Below are positions 23,570-33,900 of a DNA stretch of 64,000 bases, piece after piece. Position 1 is the first letter of the stretch, and every line of letters starts with the position of its first letter. This DNA is from Parasponia andersonii. Lineage: Eukaryota; Streptophyta; Magnoliopsida; Rosales; Cannabaceae. The stretch spans positions 9,356 through 73,355 of the forward strand of contig JXTB01000805.1 of NCBI GenBank assembly GCA_002914805.1, in the 5' to 3' direction. Made by a program: the position numbers and the translations under genes. A model generated the notes under the pieces. That model searched no databases. It was not told where the DNA came from and saw only the letters and a program-made list of their open reading frames with translations.

Positions 23570-24812
23570 TAGGAGCATTCATTAACTTAGTGAAAGGTTT
23601 CACAGAAATCTCATTTAACCTTTAAAGAGACCAGTGGGATCTATTTATATTTTAAAAGTTGATCATTTATTAGAAATTATTTTCCAAATAATCTATTTTG
23701 CAAACCAATCCAATTTTTCCCAATCGTTTTAAAATTAAAGGAATAATTGTCCAAGATGTTCCTCAGGAGGAGGGAAAAAAAGCATAGAAGTGTCCAAGAT
23801 GGACAGGGAGAACATATTTAAAATTCAAGGACCAAGATGAGAAAATTTTGAAGTTTAAGGATTAAAATGCGCTTTTACTTGATAGTTTAGGAACTGCTGG
23901 GTTTTGCTTTTAGCATCCTATGTCAAAATTAGTATTTAGCGGTGATTAAAGCCTTGAGGTTCAAAGTCTCATCATAAGCTAATGCATTGAAAAAGAACCT
24001 TTTGACGTTATTTATATTATTGTACTGTTAGTGTTGAAGTTCATTACTCATTTGTTATGACAAGCTGAATGAAATTGTGAGATTGCTTAGTTGATTATTA
24101 TTGTTTTACTTCTTACATTGCTCTATTTTATTGTCTGATTCTTGGTCGTCGTGACAATTGGGCGAAGGTTATGACATTTTTGTTTTAATTCTGAAGTTTA
24201 TCAATCAATTTCATGACGAACTATGAGATTGCCGTGAATTTTTGGGTCGTACTTTTTATTAGACTTTCATTTGCTGATGTGTTATTTTCGGAAATTGCTT
24301 GATAAAGTTGATTTTCACCATGTGACTTAAAAAGAGTACTTTAGCCCTTTGGAATTATTAAGCTTATCTTTTTACGGTTCTTAGTTTATCTCTAAAGTGA
24401 CTCTTTCTTATAAAAAGTTCCATTTGCTTTGAATTTCCTTTGTTTTCTAACTTGTTTTGCTGCAATAGATTGAGAGAGTTCATTGCAATAGATGGAGAGA
24501 GTTCATTGAGCTGAATTATTGAATGATTTGTTTGAAGAAATCAGGAAGGCTCGAAGAGATTTCAAATTTCTTTTCAGTTGAGGGGAATCTCAACATTTAC
24601 AATTTTGTGGGATGCCAATTCAAGCTTGAAGGGAGTTCAAGCTACCTTGGATCAAGAAGGATCTTGAACCATTGCTGCAGCTGAAGGGATTTCAGCATTA
24701 TTGAACGAATCATCATCGGCAGGAGCTAGTGAACGTAGCATTCATCACGCAAAGTGAAGGAACAACAATATGCAACAACTAGAAGGGAATTCTAGAATTC
24801 ATTGTATATAAT
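23570..24812. other. Intergenic DNA, no supported gene
   Basis: No domain or exon chain was recognised. Near 24470-24500 a short duplication repeats 'gcaatagat-gagagagttcatt'. The part at 24540-24780 is richer in G and has phrases such as 'gaagggagttcaagc' and 'gaagggatttcagc' that could be decayed repeat, but no ends are visible. Confidence 0.5.
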
Positions 24813-24822
24813 CTTGATCGTA

Positions 24823-24986
24823 GTCAACTGGGTCTAGCTCAGTTGGTCCAAAATTTGATGAATGTGTGTGTGAATTTGGGGGGTCAGGGGTTCAAACTTT
24901 GATGGTGTGTGTTATTTTCCTTTAAATTTGTAATAAGTGGTGGTCATTAGTTAAATCCCACTTTTTTTTTTTTAAAAAAAAAAACC
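24823..24986 (+). mobile_element. tRNA-derived SINE, plus orientation
   Basis: It is flanked by CTTGATCGTA (24813-24822) and CTTGATTGTA (24987-24996), a 10-bp target duplication with one mismatch. Near its head are an RNA polymerase III box A-like TAGCTCAGTTGG and, about 50 bases on, a box B-like GGGGTTCAAACTT. The 3' end is a T-run joined to an A-run. The length of about 164 bp suits plant tRNA-derived SINEs. Confidence 0.78.
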
Positions 24987-25103
24987 CTTGATTGTATTTT
25001 GATTATATTTAATTTTGAATTTTGGGATGTAGACAATGTTTCAGCATTATTGAAGTATGTAAAAATCGATGTCTCATTTTACTTATTGCGTACTTGATCT
25101 AAG

Positions 25104-25306
25104 ATTTTTTTTTGTTTTCGTTCAACCGTGGATATCCGGTTTGAGCCCTTCCGTGACTAATCCCATGGGGGATACAATCCTTGACTAATTCCATTCCATG
25201 GTAGATACAATAGAAATTATTTCAGCTAGGGGATTGGAACTTGAGACACCTTAGTTAGACTTCTCATGCTACACTCCTTGTCACTTGAACTAATGCCATG
25301 GGGGTG
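25104..25306 (-). mobile_element. tRNA-derived SINE, minus orientation
   Basis: The perfect 11-bp direct repeat CTTGATCTAAG flanks it (25093-25103 and 25307-25317). On the minus strand it begins CACCCCCATGG, then has a box A-like TTAGTTCAAGTGAC and a box B-like CAAGTTCCAATCCC, and ends in an A-rich tail (AAAACAAAAAAAAA). The sequence differs from the neighbouring SINE, so it is a separate family or subfamily. Confidence 0.8.
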
Positions 25307-25317
25307 CTTGATCTAAG

Positions 25318-26396
25318 TTTTTAATGAATTAATTTTCTAAGATGGTAATATTGTTTAAAATCAACCCAAAAGGAACTTACGCGATAATTAACAAATAAAA
25401 GGCAGCTACAGCCTAGAAGACCAGATGCCAGTGTAATATAGGAATAAAATATGAAAATTAGCTTTATAACCCATAACACAAGAATCTATTATCGTATATG
25501 ACAGCGTCTTGTACATATAAGTTATAACAAAGTGTGATCTACTGATCTGTTTTACGACAAGTTAAGGAAAGAAGATATCATGTTTTATATCACATCTTTC
25601 GCTGTAACATGAGAAAGTGCTCTTGGTCTTTGGATGGTGCTTCTCACTCTGACTCCAAAAGGGTCCCCATTCTTGCAGCACATGTAAATTAAGGATGAAA
25701 TCAAGTGCATATTTCCTGAAGAGAAGATATCGAATAGCTTAATGGATTTGAAGTAACAAAAACATAATAATCACATTGTTCCTCCCAAAACTAAAGGTAC
25801 AAGATGACATTGCTCATGGAAAGAGTACATATATATGATCATTCCCCTGCAAGGTTTTCTACAAAATTAACAAAAGGAAACAGACTAGTTCCTTACCCCA
25901 TCTGTCATGTTTTCCAAACCTAAACATTGAATTTATTTATCTATTTTTAAAAGAGCAGGTGCTGATGTAGTCATAATTGGTTCAATATCCATAGAATAAT
26001 TCACTTCAACCTGACAAGAAACTTTATGAAAAACAACTAAAATTGACTTGGAATGAATAAGCAAGAAAAGAAATAGAACTAATGAAAATCATCTTCAAAG
26101 AAACAGCTATGCAAACTTCAACATGCAAGTTCATGTATTGACATCTTTATGAGTAGAAAACTTATAAAGATTTACTTGTGGACTGTGCTAGTAACAGTTG
26201 GGAGTGTCACAACTACTGCATCACAGCTGCCCATTCTTATGACCACATGGTAAGATCCATGTGGGGGCCATAGGAATGAATAGCTGTGATTGGTTATAGA
26301 TGCGTAGAGACCAAACAACAGCTCCACTTATGAACGATCAAAACTAGTTAAGGTACTGTCTTCCACAAATTCTGTACAATTTGTACCTGATCATAT
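25318..26396. other. Intergenic DNA and 3' flank of the ETHE1 pseudogene
   Basis: Mostly AT-rich. A minus-strand frame ending at about 25592 (KNGDPFGVRVRSTIQRP, ALSHVTAKDVI, stop) looks coding-like but has no supporting exons or recognisable family. The part at 26160-26396 is likely the former 3' untranslated region of the ETHE1-like gene. Confidence 0.45.
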
Positions 26397-29300
26397 CTAG
26401 TTTGACACAGCCTCAACAGGCCTTGCAGACAAATACTGTAAACCACAAACCATATTCACAGGAACAACCACATCAATCATCCTTGGATAGGAAAAGTTCA
26501 GATCTGTAAAAAAAAAATGTCTTAATTTAAAAATTTATTCAACATGATATATGAATTTGCAGTCGACATTGTTGACAGACATTTCAATGCAGGATAACTA
26601 TACTTACTTTCCATGATATTTTTAAATGTTTCCTGCAAAACAAAGTTTGAAGATTATAGATGTAAGATAAATATAGCTATGAAGGTTTGATAACAAGAAA
26701 AAGGATAAATCGAAAAAGGATAAATCTAGTGAAGTGTTGATAGTAAATGTAATAAAAACCAAAAAGTAGAAAACAAAAGTAACACATACATATAGACTAC
26801 ACCATTATAAGTATTGAAAATTATATACAGCTTCATTAAAATATATCCACAAAACATGCAATTTTCTTTATCTTTCTTCTTTCTAATATCTTAGTCCCAT
26901 GCTGTGCGGTTGTCTATGCATCTATGGAACACTAGAATCAATCTTTTCTAACAGTTAAGTATATGGTAACCCTTGTTTTACGGAGTTTTAAAATCACACC
27001 CGGCAATATCTTTCAAGACATCTTCAATTAAAATTTGTAGACCAAGAATTAAGAGAGAATAAAACAAGGATAACTATGTAAATTGTTCTGAGAAACAACC
27101 AGAGTTGTGCACTTCTGTTCAAAGAATCATCTGATATTTTGTGAGCAGAGGATTATAGAGCGTCTCCTCCCCAATGACGCCAACTTTAATTCAAACATGT
27201 CATGTACGTAGCTGTTTGTAAAAAATAACATACATAAGTATAAATGTACGTATATAAGCAAAGGAAATGCTTTGATTCCATACAGTGAATCCTTTGTAAT
27301 TGTGAGTAGGATAAATCAATGTATCCTTGGACAACATAAAAATCTGGATCCATAAACAAAATGAGAATTAGTGGTAAGCCAATACATGTTTACAAAGGCC
27401 AAATGTATCGAAACAGTTTCTGTCCCATGGAAAGCACAATATGCTACTTCCTACACTGAGATCCTTGCCTGTGAATGCATGGACTTGTACGGTTCTTGCG
27501 AACTCCCACCTTACAAGCAGACCAAAGCAATGAGATGAACTACTTGATAATTGCTCAAAATTAATCCTTTAAGAATGCAACTAGTCTTCTCAGACTTTAT
27601 TCAAATGTCAAAGAAAAAGAAACACTATACCTGAAAAGCAGTTCTTCCACACCTATGTATTAATAAGTCATCCCCAGTGAAAGCCATTCTCGGTTGGAGC
27701 TGATTGGGCCTATCTCTTATAACTTAGGTCATACAACCTAATGTATGGCCAGGAGTAGCTCGAACCTGCAATCGAACACACGCAAATAAGTGTATGCTAA
27801 TATAATACACAATATATGAATACTTATAAAGTTATCACCAGCATGGTTAAATTTTGAGTCACTTTTTACATTTGCACAGAGATAGAACTGCATTATCTTT
27901 AGTATAAGGAGGAAAAATACATTATCTAGGATATTTAAGATAACCTACAATCTATGACGTATGGATTTAGCATTTGTGAAAATCCGCAGCCTTAAAATCT
28001 ATTTGGAAATTCCAAGAATGACAATTAGACTACTCCTGGACGTTCAGACCCTGCACCATAACTAGTCTAAAGAAGTAAGTAGCATTCCACATTAAGAACT
28101 GCATGAGTTGGCTATAAAAAAAATACAAGAGGAAGATTTAGGTGAAAAGATTCATGTGTGTATATTTTGGAACAATAAATGCCTACCCATTAAAAAAAAA
28201 AAAGTAAGTAACGCATTGCATAAAAAGATTGATGCTAAACCATTGTTAACAGATGAAGAAGTTAGAGATTTAGTCTTGTGAGGCTATGTTTAAGACCAAA
28301 ACCAAAAATATGGAGGATGCTTTATTCTAAAGCAGTCCTCAAAGATACCATAAACAAGTAAGATTGCTGCACAAGCATATTCCTTGAACTCAAAATTTTA
28401 TCGAGTGCTATTCTCTTCTTTTCCTTTCCTTATATTGACATTTCTGTCCCCCAATGAAATAAATGAAATACTTCCTATCCATATTGCAATAAGATTAATG
28501 ACACAATATAAGCAATAGCTTCCAAATGTATTTTATCACCAGCTTCAATTAAAAGATCAGCTTTAGATTTGCTTGCTTTTGAAATGACAGACCACACACA
28601 AGGAACCTTCCAATGAAACAAAAGAAAATCCAAAATTTTACTCTAGTCACGCTTATGAAAATACTATGCTCAACAACATAGGGTAATATTGTTTATGACA
28701 TAAGATAGAAGATGCAAACCTTTATTATGCCAGTGCCAATTATATGATCAGCAGACATGAGTGTTCATAGCATAAATTGGCTTGAGTCCTAACTCTTTAA
28801 CAAGAGAAAGATCCCTCTCCACCATCTTGTCAACTGGTTCTATCAACTGTAAGATTAAAATACCCAAAATGTGGAAAAAAAAAAAAAAAAAGAACAAGAA
28901 CAAATAAAGTTAGTCACATGTGCTCTTTATATATATTACTGTGAATGGAAAAAATCCATGGTATGAGCCTAATATGCTAGCTTAGCCTACAAAAACCCAA
29001 TTCGATGATTTTGATGGCTATTCACATGCTTGAATTCTATTTACATGAATCGCCTATTCTGACTCAATTTAAAGACACGTTAAATGAAAGTTCATAAGAG
29101 TTTTATTTAAGTACTGTGAAATAGTAAACACCTTTCCAAGTAAAGGCATTTCCAGTCAAAGTAGGCAGTAATAAAGGTGCTTATAAATGTAATTGCAGGA
29201 AATTAACCAAAAAATAATAAATAAATAAAATCCATGATTCTTATTGAAATATTTCATCTTTATAATTTGTTAAAAATAAAAAATTTAAACTAAGTTTAAA

Positions 29301-29879
29301 TTTACTTAAAGCAAATGAAAAGGAATTCCATTCATGCATTTCGACAAATTGCATTGCGAAATAATTAATTCACCTCAATTTTTTTTTTTTAAAATAAAAA
29401 AGCCAAAGACAAATTGGCTAAATTAAAAGAGACTCTTCTTATATGGTTTGACTGTCCAGTAATTCCATTTGTTTATTTTTTTTTTGAGAAAAAAAGAAGA
29501 AGAAACTTGGATGTAATAATAGATGAACTAAATATTCGAACAACGGGAAAATCATCTCCAATTTTTCTCAGAAGCTAAAAAAAAGAAAGAAGAAAGAAAC
29601 CCAACCAGAGCAAGTTTTAGAGGGTGAGTAAGATTGGTGAGCAAGTAAGTTATAGGTGGAGGAGTCCTTCTCAAAGAGCTGACGGAAGAGGAGCTTTCTT
29701 CTAGATAAGGGATCAGACAACATCGCATAAGAGGAAGTCGCCATTATTCGAGACCTTATTTTGGCTGAGCCAGACTGAACCGGAGCTGACAAAGTCTGCC
29801 AAGAAGAGGAGGGGTTGAAGATTACAGAATGAGATCCAACAATGGAGGAAGCCACTCGAACAATATTCACTCGAATCAT
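26397..29879 (-). pseudogene. ETHE1-like persulfide dioxygenase pseudogene, nine exons
   Basis: ETHE1 is a mitochondrial iron enzyme of the metallo-beta-lactamase fold that oxidises glutathione persulfide. Every part of the gene is found in order, with introns: exons 29879-29606, 28846-28720, 28606-28519, 27765-27631, 27510-27479, 27343-27284, 27183 to about 27135, 26632-26608 and 26503-26397. Landmarks are [130 protein letters not shown] and [18 protein letters not shown]. The first exon still starts with ATG and a transit-peptide-like leader. Lesions: an extra base after STY in exon 1; a 2-base loss in the HxHxDH metal motif of exon 2; a CT instead of a GT donor after exon 3; TAA after GCMT in exon 4; and PAHDY changed to PTHNY. 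With introns kept, it is a duplicated or decayed gene, not a retrocopy. Confidence 0.9.
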
Positions 29880-30904
29880 TTTCTTTCCTATTTTTTTTTT
29901 TTTTTTTCCCCTTTGATTCTGAATTTATTTGTTTTCTTCCCTTAACTTCAACAAATATGGCAAGTCGCTCAAAATCGATTTCTTCCTCTTCCGAATATGC
30001 AATTTTTTTTTAATAAAAAAATTAATATTTTAATAGGATGATGCCATCATCGTACGTGCGCGCCAAATCATGAGGAAGGCGACCAATCGCGAAAGGCAGT
30101 TTGTGTGGACCGAGGCCCAAAAGTTTAGCCGAAGCCCATCAAGACGGCGAAGGATGAAGTAGACCTGACCAGGAGACTAGTTGAGGAAATTTGATTTTTG
30201 GGCTTTTTAGCCATATGGTCAAATTTTGGATCAGCAAAATAGCTATTTTTTCATATTTAGTATATATTTTAATATATTGACTTTTCTTAAAAAAAATTGA
30301 TTTATTATTTTAAAAAATTGGTTTAGCTGTTCAAAAATTGATTTAAATTATTTAGTATATCCAAATATATTGATTTATTTTTTTAAAAATTGATTTCCTT
30401 ACTATTTCAAAAATAGATAAACTAAAAAGTGACTATTTATCAAAATAAAATTATAAAATGGTCAATTATTAATTAGGGTTAAAAAATATCTATTTTTTAA
30501 ATTGACGTTAAAAAAAGACTATTTCTTATAAATACTCTTGATTTTTAAGGCAATTTCTCAAAAAATTTGAAAAATCCCAAATTATGAAATTGTTTAGAAA
30601 ATCTCAGATTTGAATTTGAAAAATGCCACTTCTCTGAAAAAAATTATTCTGCAGAAATACTCATAAAAATGGCTTGAATAAACAAATATTCATAGAAAAA
30701 AGTCATTTTTTGTTTTACCCACAAACAGTAGCACTGAGGAGGAGTGAGGTCCATCTCCCAAATGAATTGGGCCGAGAAGTGTTTCTGTGCAAAAACCCTC
30801 TTTGAATGAAGAAGGCGAGGAGGGAGCTGTTCAGAGGCCTCCTCTCCAACTCCAACCGCACCAGCTGCTTCTTCTTCTTTACTGACCGGAAGCTGAGTTC
30901 GGCC
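29880..30904. other. Divergent intergenic region between ETHE1 pseudogene and NOP2C
   Basis: About 1 kb separates the two divergent starts, so it likely held both promoters. Low-complexity T and A runs flank a more GC-rich patch at 30040-30180. The 30280-30540 stretch repeats 'attgattta' words. An in-frame ATG at 30806 gives an alternative N-terminus for NOP2C. No other gene is supported. Confidence 0.5.
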
Positions 30905-30907
30905 ATG
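30905..30907 (+). other. Preferred start codon of NOP2C
   Basis: The context GCCATGG has G at -3 and G at +4. The upstream in-frame ATG at 30806 has T at -3. The upstream 33 residues (basic, then Phe-rich) could form an organelle leader if used. Confidence 0.7.
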
Positions 30908-33900
30908 GGGGATTCGTCGGACCGATACTGCTACGAACCGCTGCTGCGCTGGAACCCTCAGGTCGAGGACTATTTCTCCAAAGCATATGGACCCCACCAT
31001 TTCGCGCGTATCTCCAAGGCTCTAACGTACTCTTCTCTTTTTTATTTTTTATTTTTTTTAAAGAAAGTTTTTTTTTTTTTTTTTTAGTTTTGTCTGCAAC
31101 TGAGTAAAAAGTAGGAAGATTACTCCTTTTGTTGTACGGATTAATGCTAAACGGTTCTTGTTGTTATGGAGCTATTATATATCTATCCTTATCTTTATAT
31201 TCATGTTTACATCATATATATATATATATATATATTTATACACCTATGTGTGTGATGATCAAGGATACACTGGACTTGTTTGAAATTTGAACTTGCTAGA
31301 CTTTTTAACTTTATTGGAGCATATGCGATAATGAAGGTGCCAATAAATGTAAGGATTTCTGTATAGTTTCATTCTATATACATATATACATTCTGGATCG
31401 TTGAATTCTTAGTTTTTGCCAAGTTTATTATAATGCAAGGTTTTGTTTTTACAACAATGACGGTTTTAATTTGATTAGGCGTCCATCGTGCTACTCTTGT
31501 ATACGGGTAAACACACTCAAGTCCTCGCCTGATGCTGTTATCGGGAAGTTGTTGGCGATTTTGAAGGAAAAGGAGGCTGAATATGGTACTGAAAACGTGA
31601 ATGGAAGCGAAACTGATTTTGGTGGCGATCCGAATAGTTTTTGTGCTGAAACCAGTGACTCCCAGTATTTGGATGACCCTGGTAAGGCAGCCTCAGGACC
31701 AGTTGAAGACTTTACTAATATGCTCAAGGGAAGTTTTCAACATGGTCCTATTTCGAAGTGTCAGTTTCCGGGATTGGACTATGTTCTGTTTGTCAGGGGA
31801 TCAGGACCACACCAAATTGATTATGGTTATGTAGATGGTAAACCTCCAAAGGAGATAGTTGTGAGTCGGAAATGTGCTGAGGCAGTTCTTCGAGGTGCTC
31901 AGGTTAGTTGCTTTCTCTCCCTATTTCAAGACTCATAATTAGTAACATTGTTAACTATGTCACTGACATTTTTGTGATACACTTTATTTTATTTTTTTTA
32001 TTAAGGAGTTTTATACTTTTATTTTATTGCAGATTTTTTATTACTTCTTTTATGCCATTTCTCTTTGAAGAAAATACTTAGCTATTAGTTCTTTAGAAAT
32101 TTACAATCCAATTGGGATATTAAGCTCGTGGCTTTGGTGACACTGAATATGAAATCCTGGGGTTCTGTTTCTAGCTTGATATGATTGTTTTGCCTCACTT
32201 TTTGTCTATGTCAGTTCTCATTCATTCTTATATGCTGTAATTTGGGAGTTACTACCTCTTATTTATTTATTTATTTATTCATTTTTTATTTGAGTGAGGC
32301 TTTGGTTAGTGAAACTGATTTAAAAAAAGTTCAGTTACCCTTTTTTTCTTTCTTCCTAACGTGCAATCATTGATTTCTACAGTTGAGGGATGTTATGACA
32401 TTTGAAACTTCTTTTCTTCTGCTTCCTAAAAGGTAATTTACCTGTAGGTCTATGTTCCTGGAGTAATGGCTTGCAGTTCTCATGTTGAGAAAGGTGACAT
32501 AGTTGCAGTTTCAGTTGCTATAGAGCAGCCTATTGATAGTGGATGGGGCTCTGGTATAACCCGAGGGACCGTTATGCAGGGTTCACAGACAGGTAGGAAT
32601 TGAATTCATTTTGTGCATGTGTGTTGTTTTTTTTTTTTTTTTTTGGAATGAATGTAGATCAAGCTTTTCTTGATGGAATCTGTTTTATTGATAAATGCAG
32701 ATCCTTATTATTCTGAAAGAAGTGGGCTTTATATTGGCCAAGGAAAAGCAATGTCATCAAGGTCTGGAATCTTTCGTGTGCTACAGGGAGTGGCTGTGGA
32801 TATGTGTAATCGAGTATTTAGACTCCCTTCATTTTATGGTATATCTTCTTTGTCATATGACAAAATCTTGTAGTATTAGTCATGAGGGCTAGGCTGAGCG
32901 GTTAGGTTCTATCTATGTTAGAGTTTCCTGTATCCCAAAGATTATAGGGTGTTTAGTGAGAGGACAAGTCTCAAAGAAGAGGTGTTTATTTATATCGAAA
33001 AAGTTGGCCTATTTGAGTTTTGTGATTTTTTAAGTCATTCAAGCTGTTGAATTATACAAAATCTACTATAGAAATTAGAAACTTTTCTAGATTGAAATAT
33101 TTGTGGTTCCATTCTTATTTAACTGTGTTATTTGTAATTCTATTAATATATAATTGTGATTTATATTATACTTTTCAATAGACAATTCTGCTTATGAACT
33201 GTTTAGGCATCAAATTTAGGACTCGAATAAATTTCTAGTTATAATCAGATTGGATATAGTTGAACTTGTTGGTGTGCTAGTTTGTTTAGCATTTGAAATG
33301 TTAGGATATGACCTAGGAGCATGAGAGTTGGAGCTTAGAACTTGAGAGAATTTCAAAAGTTAGAGAAAAAGTAGTTGTTTATGGTTACAAGGTAGATATA
33401 CCGGTTATGGAATTTTAGATTTCCAATGATTTGCCGTAGGTCCATTATGTATCTCTCCAAGGTTAAGCTTGCATCATACAGTCCTTTTTGCATTTAAATG
33501 TTCATGCAAATCCTACTGTATTATTAGGTTGGATGCTGTCTAAAATGGTTCAATAATCCTATAATTTTCTGCTTTGGTTTGGTTCCCAGATGTTCTTGAG
33601 GGGGAAATATTTCTTCAAAATCTGCCAAGCATTGTCACTTCTCATGCCCTAGGTACTCATTATCTTTCACAGGTTACTGCTTTGTAGTGATCATATTTCA
33701 TAGTTGGTTGGATTTTGTTTATGAAGAAATCTTGTCGGTAATTTCTTTTCTTCTATCTTTTATATGGTGCGCAAATCAGTGATCTTTAGTACATTTATTA
33801 TACATACATATATATATATATATATGGGGTTCCCAATTCCGTAGGTTTTTTTTTTTTTTAAGCCGTTAGATCGTGTAATCTAGCGGCTATCATAATTAGA

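Noticed and set aside
31491..31834. Frames overlapping NOP2C exon 2 on both strands
   Set aside because: Shadows of the real exon, which has clear family similarity and consistent splice phases.
32882..32960. GAGCGGTTAGG, a box A-like word in a NOP2C intron, considered as a SINE
   Set aside because: No box B at the right distance, no A-rich tail and no flanking duplication.
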